Of a DNA stretch of 64,000 nt, positions 37,401 through 49,400 are shown piece after piece (positions within the stretch are counted from its first letter, which is position 1; every line of letters starts with the position of its first letter). The translations under genes and the position numbers were made by a program. Source of the stretch: Plutella xylostella (Eukaryota > Arthropoda > Insecta > Lepidoptera > Plutellidae); NCBI RefSeq assembly GCF_932276165.1, contig NC_064005.1, positions 5,518,001 to 5,582,000 on the forward strand. Reading direction: 5' to 3'. Under the pieces are notes generated by a model that was not told where the DNA came from, searched no databases, and saw only the letters and a program-made list of their open reading frames with translations.

Positions 37401-40400
37401 CTTAAATGAATTAGTACAATGTCTGGTTAGTACAAGTCGCTGTGTATTATAACAAAATTAATTGAAAGCGCGGCAACTTGCTCTTTGAGCAATAAGATTA
37501 CGCGAAGAACGTAAAGTGAATTCCCTGACACGAAGTCGCACGACTTAACTGTTACGATATAAACTGTTTAGCTGTTAACTTTCCGGGACCTGATTACTCG
37601 ACGAGAACCCAGCATAGTAATTTACTGCACCCGGTGAATGAGAGAAGAGCTAGAATTCAATAGGAAATACCAGGGTGACTACTGTGGTATTTATGGTAAT
37701 ATAGCAATCTTTCTTCTCCTCATAGGAGCTTCTTTACGTGAAGTTCCTTCCACTGCTATTGCTAGTTTAAACGTTAATTATTTAAAATATCAATTGAATT
37801 TACTCTATATTTCGTTAAGTGTATTAGTGTGTTGTGTTAAGTAAATAAATAACTTTATCTATCTATCTATCATTATATTTATTCAAAAACCGCGATACAG
37901 CTCGCGACCTATCGACCTATCGTGATTACGAATGTACTGCAAAAAGCGGGTGGCTCAACAAAAGTTTTCAGAGTGATAATCATAGTGCCTTTGTCTATCA
38001 TAGAGCATGTATGCATTTATAAGCCACGATAACAAGTCTTATACCTTGGACTTACTACAGCTTTCCACCATTATAACCCTTTCCAAGGGTTACAATGTTG
38101 TGGTTACGAGACCAACAGTGTACATCTGTATGTAGAACTCAGTTACAAATAGAATGTTTAAGGAATGTAATAAAGAATTTCCTCAACTCGCTCCACGCTA
38201 ACTTTCAAATTAATCCCTTTTATAGGTTCCTGTGAAGTCAATAAACCTGTCAATAATTAGAAATACCATCGCTCATATCGCGCTACCCTTTCAGAAGGCT
38301 TGGAAACTTGGAACACAAATAAAAGTGTGGAAGTGAAATAAGAACGCAATACAACACAACATAAAATTTCAAATTTCAGGCGTCTCTTTACACTTTGCCT
38401 TCTCTTTATTTATTAAAAAAAATCTCGATTTCCCGATTTTTTAAAGTTTAATAACAATATGTTTCAAATTCCGAGATCCCGAAGTCACCATTTTTCGTGT
38501 TACTACCTATATAGCAAATTTGCAACAGCCTGTATATCGTGTATAATCTATGGAAAAATACGCGTTGCTCTGAAGTCTGGATGAAACATTTGTAGTAGAA
38601 ACGGGGGGAATATAAAAAGCAGCCGCGGCTCCGCGCGCTCCTCGCTCACGGAAACGCCCGTCTGAATTAATAAGTACAACACGAAATTTGAATTTAATGA
38701 AACAAGTTGGCGGTAGCGAGCAGCTGAGCGTTCTATCGATTTAGAAATGAAGCGTGCCGATACACCCGCCCGCCCACGATTATCAACGCAAGCCTTTTCA
38801 ACCGAATGAAAGAAACCTTTCTACAGATGAAAAGCGAATGGATTTTTTTCTCACCATTCTTCCCGCCGAGATTCATATTCAAGAATATTCACATTCATAA
38901 AGCCATCATTCGGGTTAGAAGGGATCTTAATATTCCGCATTGTAGCAATCGAAATGGGAAACAAATCGGTGAGATGATCGTAAAGAGAGTTTTGCTTAAA
39001 AGTTACGGCGCGCGGCGTATGAATGGACAAATTTTCGAGTCGTAAAAGAAGTGGGCGGTGAGAACTCATAAAAGGTTGTGCCAACTACGATAAACTCGAG
39101 CGGTCTGTATGGTAATCGACAGATCGGTCGGGCGACAAGTCGGCTCCTGGAGATCGCCGCTTTACAACCTCTACCGTGTTACAGTTAATGCATTATTCAA
39201 AAGCCATAATTTTAAGTCTCGCCTCCGATTTATCGTCACGTCAAATAATATTATAGCTGGAACCAGCTTCATGATCCAATAGTTGCTGTTACATGTCCAA
39301 TATAAATGTTCTAGTTAGAAATTTACGCTATTGGTGGTATGTTATTCACATAGCTGAGGGGAGGCGGTAGTTTTTCTATCGAATCGTATGTAAAACACTT
39401 GTATGTAAACAAACATTTAGCCTAGCCGAGAATCGAACTCGAACCCTTCGAGCCTTCATTAAGTTCGGCCGCCATTAGACGAACAAAGAAACAGTGACCA
39501 ATCAGCGTTGAATAAACTCAATAAAAAGGCCTAATTGGCTTCGGTAATGAGCGCGCATGAATACGTCATATTCGGTCAAACACGGGACTCTTAATTGACG
39601 CTGTCAACTATGAAATTCCATTTAAATTGCATGTTGTTCCGGCTGGCCTTTGATTCCGGCACTACAGAGGAGCAAGTTGGTAAATAGCTGGCCCGTAATG
39701 ACTACTAACTAGCTCATAGCCAGATCGTTTTGGGCCGCAGCGGTTACCGATACTGGAAAGGGTAGAATGAGTTTATTTGGTTTTGCGGTGAGGCCCTCTC
39801 CGCACGTGATCCCTTCTATTATTTTGCTTGTTGTTAAGTAATTATGTTGTTTGTCTGCTTCGCTGACAGCTGCCTAGTTGCGGCCACAATGGATAAAGGA
39901 GCGGCGGGAAATTATGAATGATAGGTTTTCATTTTGAGCGACTCTATTTTCTTCAGAATCATGGTCGGCTGAATGGCTGACCTAAACATAGATTTAATAT
40001 CAATAGTTCGTAATACCGATCGGCTCAGACGTTCACAAATGAGATTTGAAATTGTCTAGACTGATGAAAAATTAAATTTTTGGGTTCTATAATAGCTAGT
40101 TTCAGAATCGGAGAATGGCCATTAAAGATTATGGATATTAAATTCACAACTGCTCTTGTTGCTGGGGTAAAATTTAATGAAAATATTTTCTTAGTTGTAT
40201 CTTTAGCTCAGGTAAATTGATATTATATAGGTACAGGGTCACCCCATAGGTTTTTACCGCATAATGACCCACCTTAGAGGCTAAATGTGAAAAATCAGCT
40301 CGCCATGATAGATAGATAAACAGGTACAGAGTGTTATAAAAACGGTATACGAAACCAAAAGGGGTAGAGGAGGTCATGCTTAACTAATTTTGTTCATCAA

Positions 40401-43400
40401 TTTTTGATAATTCTCGAATGTAGAAGTTTTCAGGCTGGTCTAATCAAAGCCAAAACATACCTACATACAAATACAAAGCACTCCGACTTTTGTACACTCA
40501 TTTTGTGCAATGGAACTATCTATAATTTCTATAGGTAAGGTTGCGTATATTGGACCACTTAACTTCTTATAGCTATATAAATTAAACTATGTATCATATT
40601 TATACGTTTTTGGATTCTATAGGTAGATTTTGTTTCCTGCTTTACGTTTTCTTTGTTACAAACTAAAATACAATACCGTTTTGAAAATATGGTCAAAAAA
40701 GTTTTATATTTAAGGTTGCCTTCTTTGGACCAGGGTATCCTTTATTGGACCTCCCAGTTTCCATGATTGGACTTCGATAGAATTGTCTCAGTGGTCCAAT
40801 CAAGGAAAAGCTAAAGTAAAGAATAATTATTTGAATGAAAACATCAAATTGCAAAAATCGGACTCTATTTTATGGCTTAGGATTACATTATAAGTAATTA
40901 GTCTTAATGTTAATTATGTCGTCTTGTTTTGTTTGTAAATCGAAGGTGTTATATTATTTTCTTTGCTATTTAGTAGTCTTCTGACATCATTCCTGATATT
41001 TTTTTCTTCCAACCCTGGAGTTAAATGAGCAGAAGATTCCCTAACTTACCTTTTGGTCTTTGGCAACCTTATTTGTTATAAAATTATTCTGTGTATCTAA
41101 CTCTTTTTAAAAGTCGACTTAAAAGTAGCCGTGATTGGACCGGTCCAAATTAAGTAACTGACACAGGTCCATTAATAGCAACTTTCTACTTTTATACAAA
41201 AAAAATACTTTACATTTTGAATCAATTCTAGACAGTAAAATATCTTCACAAATAGTTTGGCATAACACATGTGCAAACTGATAATAATAATCATTATTGT
41301 AGTAATTACACGGTAAAGAGTAACACACATTTATTACATGAAGTAGGGTTGTGAAACACGGACGCGCTACTGGGAGTTGAGGGGTATGAATAGGGGGTTT
41401 TGAGCATCACGTTTGAAAATACTGTGGATGTTTAATCCCAATATTTTCGGAAATACTTCACTGGCCCAATCAAAGAGCCGGTCCAATATACGCAACCTTA
41501 CCCTAAATAAATAAACATCTTTCATAATAGCCATGCTTATAACAGGTAGGTAACTGACAGTTTTTTAGCGCTTTTATACTCGCGAGCCGCTGCCACTCTG
41601 CCCGACTCAAACGCAATTCTATAACAATATGTGACATCACAATGGCACCCTTAGTAATATCCCCTGTATATTGTTAGCCATGAGAGCTTTTTACAGAACC
41701 GATTTGGGGCAAAAAAGGGACTCAGTCTTTGTTATAGTTTGTGGTGAAATTAGCAATTGTAGCTGGCTTGCCGGGTGTGTGGTGGCTTGATAAAGTGGGC
41801 AAATAGAAGGTGTGCTAATGAGATTTTCGGTACGTGGTTACTGGGGTTTCTTTTGGGGAATATTGTCGCCGCTCGTTGAGGAGAAAAATGTTCTTCGTTT
41901 GTAACTATTAGGCAATTTGTGTTCGTATTTACTAAGAACAGGCGGCACGTGACATTTTGAAAAGCAAACTCTTCACACAAAAATTGAGAAGGTAAAAAAG
42001 CCTAAGTAAGGTTAGTTTATAAAATTCTTTTTAATGCACATAATAATGTTCCAACATTACATGGAGCAGTATAAAAATGATGTGCGTTAAGAAGCTTAAG
42101 GGTTTACTGTGTAGGTACAAAGGTTGGAATATTACACATAAGTATCTGGTACTTAGAAATTTGGTTTTGCCTACCTTGGACAATTCAAAGTCAAGCCAAA
42201 GAACAATAAAGTTAAATGTTATAACGCCCTTAAGCCTAACGGTCACCATAAAGTTTGTTAGAGGCACTTACTAAGCTATTGTGTGCGTGAAAATCGTTGT
42301 TATATAACATTTATAACCTAGAAATCAAGTAAATAACGACCAAAATAGTCAGGTCTAGACTACATTATGCTGAAATTTACATTGGGTTACCTAATACCTA
42401 TGCTTTAAAATGGCTTTAAATGCGAGTGCTTTAATTTTTAGTGGACTTGTTGTATAATAATGAAATGAATACGCCCACAACCATTCGTACACTTAGGTAT
42501 GTTTTTTTGTACTAATTAATTATTCAACGTCATTCGATTGATTGTGGGCAAGGAAATAAGTACTTCTCTAATTGTGGGGCACACAACACCCCAAAAACTT
42601 TTAAAAAGGAATCAATTAATCATATTCACCCAGTCCTAATTGGCTTTACAAAGAGTATCGAAGCACCCCACTGCACTCCAGCCAGTCACAATATTTCGTT
42701 GTTGTCCAACGCTATACGAGTTATTCTTCCGAGGCACGCACGGCGCGTTAGTGGCAACTACTGGAGAGATCCTTGATAAAACGTCACGAAAACACGCGTC
42801 ACCAGGCTTTGTTGCTAATATTTTATGCTCTTCAATGTTTCTTTTTGGGTCCAAATAACGTACCTTATTACGATGGTATTTCTTTTTATAGTGTATTATT
42901 AATAGAAAAAATGTAGGAGGTTGGTATTTTCGTTACTTTATCCTTTTCCAGTTTCATGAATCATACAAGTACTCGTATCTCGTATGTAACGTAAATCCTT
43001 TTTTTTGTGTAGTGAAAAAACAAAGTCCTCATTGTTTTTACTTAAAATAGCCATCCCAAAAAAATATGAGTATTTCAAGTACTTAAGTAATAATCTGGCA
43101 ATATCTATCGACCTGGCAGGCGCTATCGACCTGGCAGCATCAGAACTGTTGTGAAGGATTGTAGTTGGATTTTTTGCACTGTTCTCTGGTCAAATTCAAT
43201 AGAATTTTTTATAGGAATTGTCTATAAGCGATAAGACCGCCTTTTGTGCCCTAATTAAGTTATTATATAAAATTGTTTATTATTTCTTGGTGTACAAATA
43301 AGGAGTACTTTATCTACATATCTGACTTGATGCGCTATTGTTGCAGTGCCGCCGCACCAGCTGATCCTGTACGACAAGTCGGGGCGCGACGTGTCGGGCG

Positions 43401-46400
43401 TGGTGGGCCCGCTGGAGGAGGGCAACGAGCTAGTGCTCGTCTGCGAAGTAAGAGGAGGTAAGTTCTATGTGGTCATAATGAAAAAAAAAACACAAAATCG
43501 GAACGCTTAAACAACGAGATAGAGCCGTGGTTTACGCAGCGCTCAGCGCTAACCATGACTCTATCTCATCATGTCGTGCCGATTGCTTGACAATTTTCGT
43601 TCGTTCTTTCGTCGACTTGGAGATTGACATACCAGCCTCTTCTTTTTTGTCGCGTGTTGGATACTAATACCCACAAGAGCTGGTCTAAGATATAGCACCG
43701 AGTTGAAAGGTTTAGCTGCAGTCATAAGTTTTGCACCGGGTTACAAAAACACAAGACACTAGAGCCCGTCTAGGGTTTGTCTTCGTACTGAAAGGATTAT
43801 CCAGTCAATATCGCGAGCGTCGCGTCAGTCTCTGACTGCACAGGGAGCGCCGGACTTATATTATTAAATACGGTTTAAACTCATTCGGAAGCTAGATCCT
43901 TTTGTGTAGGTAACTTATTATAACCTAGTCTAGTATATTGTAACATTTGTAACCTAGTCTACTCTAATCATGCAATTCTGTTTTAATGCTCTTTCCTACT
44001 GGAAATATCATCTTAAATACATTCATTATACACTGGCTAAATTCTACGAGTAATTACTTAGATGTATTATGTACTCAGCATCAGCAAACTGTAGCAAGTG
44101 TAAGATGAGGAATTAAGGTGATTACTATGATATATTACTGTTAAGTAAGCGATAAGTCACTGGGGAGGGGGCGATGGGGGCGACGGGGGGGAGGGGTTTG
44201 TAAAGTTCCACACCCTGGCTTAAGCCTGCGGACATTAATAAAAATTGACGCGCCCTTTTGTGTCGCCGTGTTTGATATACGATACTTTGTTAAAGGATGT
44301 TGTAGAGCTTGTTAAAATGTTCGCAGATAGAGTTTAGTCCAACAAATTTAAGTAAGTATATATTTTTTTGAGAAATATTTACGAGTTTAATTTTTTTATC
44401 AATAGCAAATCATTGGCTGTCTAAATAAGGTATACATATAATTCAAAGCCAAAAATTCGGTCCAGTACCTGACTTATTTTAAATATACCCCAATAATTAC
44501 GAGAAAAAATCAAAACAAATGATCTGCCAATTAATGTTTTACTACTTGTCAGTAAACCCATATTTACTTAGGTTGCGTTGCACCATTTAACTTTAACTAT
44601 TACAAACGTCACATCGTCTGTCAAAGCATCGGTTAAGCGAAAAATTGGTTGCACCATTCAACTATGGTTAAAATGACGTCATAACTTTAACGATAACCAT
44701 AACCACCCAATGTTGGCCGGTTACTGCTATTGTTAAAGTCAGGTAGCTGTCAAACGCATTGTATAACCTCAAAGTAACAGTATTACGTACAAATATTAAT
44801 ATTAAATAATTATTATCATGTCGCTTCTACGTGAAATAGAGCTTGAAACAAGTTCCTTAGAAATTGAGATTGAGGTGGAGTAAGTACGGAACTTACGAAA
44901 TATTAAGAGAAAGGTGTACTTTCAGAGAACTGATAGATTCGCAACTTGGGATGAGAACTCGTTCTTGGATAGGTTCCAGGTCTCAAAAATGTGGCTCGTG
45001 TGTTGGCTTTAAAACTAGAACCTTTCTTACTGCCTCCAACGACGAAGTAAGTACCAATGCACCTATTATTATGTTGTAGGTGTAATGATCATCTTCACCA
45101 CCAAATAAGCGTCCATTTCTAGCCATGGGCTCTCCCAAGGAGCGAAACAACACTGTACCCTCGGCCTTCCTTATCCAGCCACTACCAGCTACCGGCCGGC
45201 TGCCGGTCCAGCGCAGCAATCTAATATCAAAGTAACCTACGTAACTCTTTAATTGAATAGCCTTGTTTTCAGAAATTTTGCAATCACTCAAATACATCAA
45301 TTTATCAATGAAAATAAGGACAGAACTAAGAAGAGTGCAGCCCATTATAGTGGCTACGCCATAGCTGCATAATACATATATTATGTAACAAAATGAGAGA
45401 CCCTGTACCACCAGCTAGGTTTTTTTTATGATGATTCATCATCTGATGAAGAGGAACCTGTCTATGCAGTTAACAGGAATGTTAATAAAAATAAAATATT
45501 TCAATAGATTACATCGTTAGTTTTAATTTTGTTTAATTTCAACTTCATCATCATCATCATCATCATCAGCCAATAATCATCCACTGCTGGACATAGGCCT
45601 CTCCCAAGGAGCGCCACAACACTCGGTCCTCGGCCTTCCTCATCCAACCACTACCCGCCACCCGCCTAAGGTCATCAGTCCAGCGTGCAGGAGGGCGTCC
45701 CACGCTGCGTTTACCTGCTTGTTTCAACTTGTTAAGAATTAATTAATAATAAACCTGAGACTACTTTGTCGCGGGTTTTATTGATGATAATCTTTTGGTC
45801 AATATTTGGAGGAATAACAGACTTAGGTCCTATGACATGTTGACTTTGAATGCTTTGACAGAGAATGACGGCTACAATGTACTCTGTGACGGCTTCAGTC
45901 CGACAGCTAGATTTGGTATTGCCTTACATAAAAACGTTTCCCACAATAACTTTGGGGATAATTATGTCTCAAACGATTAGCAACCCTAATAACATTGACA
46001 ATGACGAACGAAGTGATGGTGCAACGCGTTACAGTAAAATGTTAACTGTAACGACTCTGTCATTGCTAAGTTTAACCTTAACTATTACGATAACCGGGAT
46101 GTTGATGCAACCCACCCTTAGGTACGTATTTTTGACATGACTGTGTGTTCAATATTAATAAGAGGAAAAAGTAATTCATATTTTAAAATAGCAACGTTAT
46201 CGAGAATTATGAATTAAAGCAGACTTTCATTCCTCCTTAATGGTAACCTTTTGTTGTAAAATTCATTATCTAGTTCCATAGTTGAAAGGCTAAACAATAT
46301 CGGCTTTATTGTTAATTATTACAAACACGGTATGTAAATTAGACCTTCCAGTGTATTATTACTCGTAAATAGCTAGAATTATAATTTTCATCTTCAATTT

Positions 46401-49400
46401 GGATGCCTAATTAAGGGTGCTTTTCCACCAGAGATGTGCTATGAAGCTATGCTGCGAAGATGTGATATCTACGCTACGAAAATATGTGACCGTTTCCACC
46501 AATACTACGCTAGGTAGCTGTGCGAGGAAGATGCGCTACGAAGATGCGCCGCCGCAAAGTAGCTGTGCGAGAAAGATGCGCATCTCGAGCTATGCTATGT
46601 ATCGATAGTAGGGAAACGACGGGGGCGGCGGCGCGGTGAGGGGAGAGGCGCACACGCTCTGCACATACATAGCTACACCACTCGCGATGGTCCATACCAT
46701 AGCACATATCCATAGCACGCATCCATAGCACACATCCATAGCACGCATCATTCCATACAAAAAACATATCTTAGTTGAATCCGTTTCCACCAGTGCTAAG
46801 CTATGTGCACCAATAATATGATTGGTGGATATCAAACGCATCCATAGCATCGTAGCATAGCACATCTCTGGTGGAAAAGCACCCTTACGCCTACGTTATT
46901 ATTTGGTTTCTATAAATATCAATTCCAATCTCAATTATATGCTTTTTATACGAAGTAACATTGACATTATGACTTATCTCTTAACATCTGCAACCTGAAA
47001 CGGTAGTGGGTCAACCATATCTGTGGAAGAATCTATGAACGTTTTTGAGCTTTGGACGCCCTCCGGTCCGCTGAACCTTATGTATAGTTAGACGTTGCCA
47101 GCTGGATGAGAAAGGTCGAGGACAGAGTATTTTTGACGTTCCTTGGGAGAAGCCTAAGTCCATCAGTGGGCCATTTCGAGCTGATTATGATGATAATGCT
47201 AATGATTAAACATACGAATATCTATTCTATTCTATTTTAACTTATGCTTCTGATTTAGTTACAGTATAGTTTAGTGTAAGTAAACCTGGAAATCATTCTT
47301 CAACTGTTGAGTGGAAAAGCTTACTGTATAATTCACCTGGTATTATGCAAAACAGGCAGATTACGCGGTGTCATAATTAATTATTCTTCATGTCCTGGGT
47401 ATAATGCTTTACTGCGTTAAAACAATGTAAGAATATTTCGTTTTGAATCTTCTTCAGATTTCTTTTTTTACATGCAAAAAAAGGATAGTGCGAAAGGCCC
47501 GTGGGCTCTATAATATAAATACAAGGTGTTGCAAAAAGGGTACTAAGCCGAAACCTACATGTGCAGCATGGTATATCTAAGCTTAATAAAATAGTAAACT
47601 TCAATAAAATAACTATGTTACACAAAGTTTGGTATAAATAAATAAAATAAAGACCGAAACTGAAATCTGAATTTCAAAATCCACGAAAAAAAAATCATTT
47701 TCTATAGAAACTTTATTGATAACGTGATTTTTTACTATGGAGAATGTTTTTTTTTACAACACCCTGTATAAGTACTTCACTAGATGCGATCAGAAATCTA
47801 GCTTAACTTTGGCTCCCTACATAGTTGACTAAAGAGATTAAATTCAGATTATAAGTTCGCCACTCGCTTACTGCCAGATTTGGCTTAGTAAAACCGCGCT
47901 TCATGTTTATTTATGCAAATCATTTCCCAAGTCGCTTTTTTGCTTTGTTTCCTGTCTACTTGTACCTGGTTTAGTAAATGGAATCGTGTAATGCTTTTAG
48001 CGAAATAATAAATTGAACGTCTTTTTGTTTTTTGCTGCATATTAATATTTTAGTCCACGGCAACATTACACGTGTAGCGGAATACATGTGAAACATATTT
48101 CTAGAAATATTTATTTTAGCATCTGAGTATCAGATCAGTTACGATGTAATTATAAATGAGCGATCACTAGCAGTTTACTAGCTATTCGTCATGTATTTGC
48201 TAATACATAACCAGTGAACCGTCCATTCGATATGCGAACACAAATTGAGTCTTATACCTTCACAAAATAATTATATACAGGCTGTTGCAAAAGTGGTAAT
48301 TCTTTAGTTCTACGACGAAAAGAAATTGCTTCTTTATACAAGACTTTTTACTATGGGGATAGAATATGGAATATAGAATAGAATAGACCCCCTGAGTCAC
48401 CTCCTTTTGGTTTAGTATACCACTTTTGCAACAGCCTGTATATAAAACTAACGTGAAAATAAATAACGCATCCAATAATTTCCATTCTTGTTATTCGAGT
48501 CTTTATTTACAATTTCTTTACTATTACTACACCTCTTTTCCACCACGCCCTACAGATCCAAGTCCATATTACATCAGCCAAGATTAGCTCCTTAGAGTCG
48601 TACTCCCAAGTTTATAGTAAGAAGTGACGTGGAATGATCAATACGGGGGCAAAGGCAACCGCTACGGTAAAGTAATTACCGTCCGTGGATGCGGCCGGCT
48701 CGGGCCAGCCAAGTTTAGGGCGGCAACCTACTCGCTTCGCCGACTTATATTGAAACTTGATGTTCCCACTTACCCCCAGCCTGAAACCTATTATCGTCAG
48801 TCAAATTACGCTTGTGATTGGATAAGCTTCATATCGCAGATGGTGTACGTTTAGATAAGATTGGAGAGTAAGTTTTTGTGTTTTACGGAGTTGTTAATAG
48901 CATTATAAGTTTGTTTATTTTGGTACAAGGGTAGAAGTACAAAGGTCAACTATTTACGGAAAGGTCACTCCAAACACATTCAGGAATTGAACGTCCAATT
49001 TAGTTAATGTCTAACTTCGACTTTCCCAGAGAAGTTACGCATAGCAGAAATGTGCTATAAATAGTTCTGTACTCTGTACTGCATAACTAATTTATTACTT
49101 ATACCTATTGAGAAAGTTACATTTCACATTATTTGACTTGAAACTTATAGCTTTTGTTCCGATTTCGATTGTTTCACGACATAGATAACAGATTTTTTTT
49201 ACAACAAATAATTATAATTCACAACATAACCAGCTGAAGCTTGTAATATCACTTGCTTGCCCATTATATGTAAAAGGAGTGGCTCATACTAAAACACTTT
49301 TACGCTGCGTAGGTATTTTGAAAAGCAAATAAAAAAGGAGGTTCTGTACGAGTATTCGTCTGCATGTGTATATTTTTTAAATGTATGTCTACCGATACAT

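Larger units (their letters stand above)
31282..43346 (+). other. Intron 3 of the Sidestep-family gene
   Basis: GTGAGT...TTGCAG, 12.1 kb, the longest intron. It holds MITEs at 31304 and 32361, an octamer-bearing repeat (32830-33405), a SINE with target duplication (33664-33942), a composite foldback element (35785-36697), a reverse copy of the 0.5 kb repeat (36898-37395) and the TTGGACC element (40534-41502). The stretches 34040-35780, 38110-40530 and 41510-43340 show no gene. Small ORFs there lack domain or codon evidence. Confidence 0.85.
44571..46117. mobile_element. PIF/Harbinger-like DNA transposon, degraded, TTA target duplication
   Basis: The left end reads GGTTGCGTTGCACCATTTAA and the right end, reversed, GGGTGGGTTGCATCAACATC. 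Both are flanked by TTA (44568-44570 and 46118-46120), the trinucleotide duplication of PIF/Harbinger elements. Subterminal sequence also pairs loosely (TTTAACTTTAACTATTAC against GTAATAGTTAAGGTTAAA). It carries a transposase remnant and at least two inserted RTE LINE fragments. Confidence 0.75.

Noticed and set aside
39418..39486. SINE or tRNA-like unit on the minus strand
   Set aside because: A B-box-like GTTCGAGTTCGATTCTCGG is present, but the A box is poor and no body or tail is visible.
44864..45411. ORFs on both strands around 45 kb as a host gene
   Set aside because: The region lies inside the Harbinger-like element and is composed of transposase remnant and RTE fragment.
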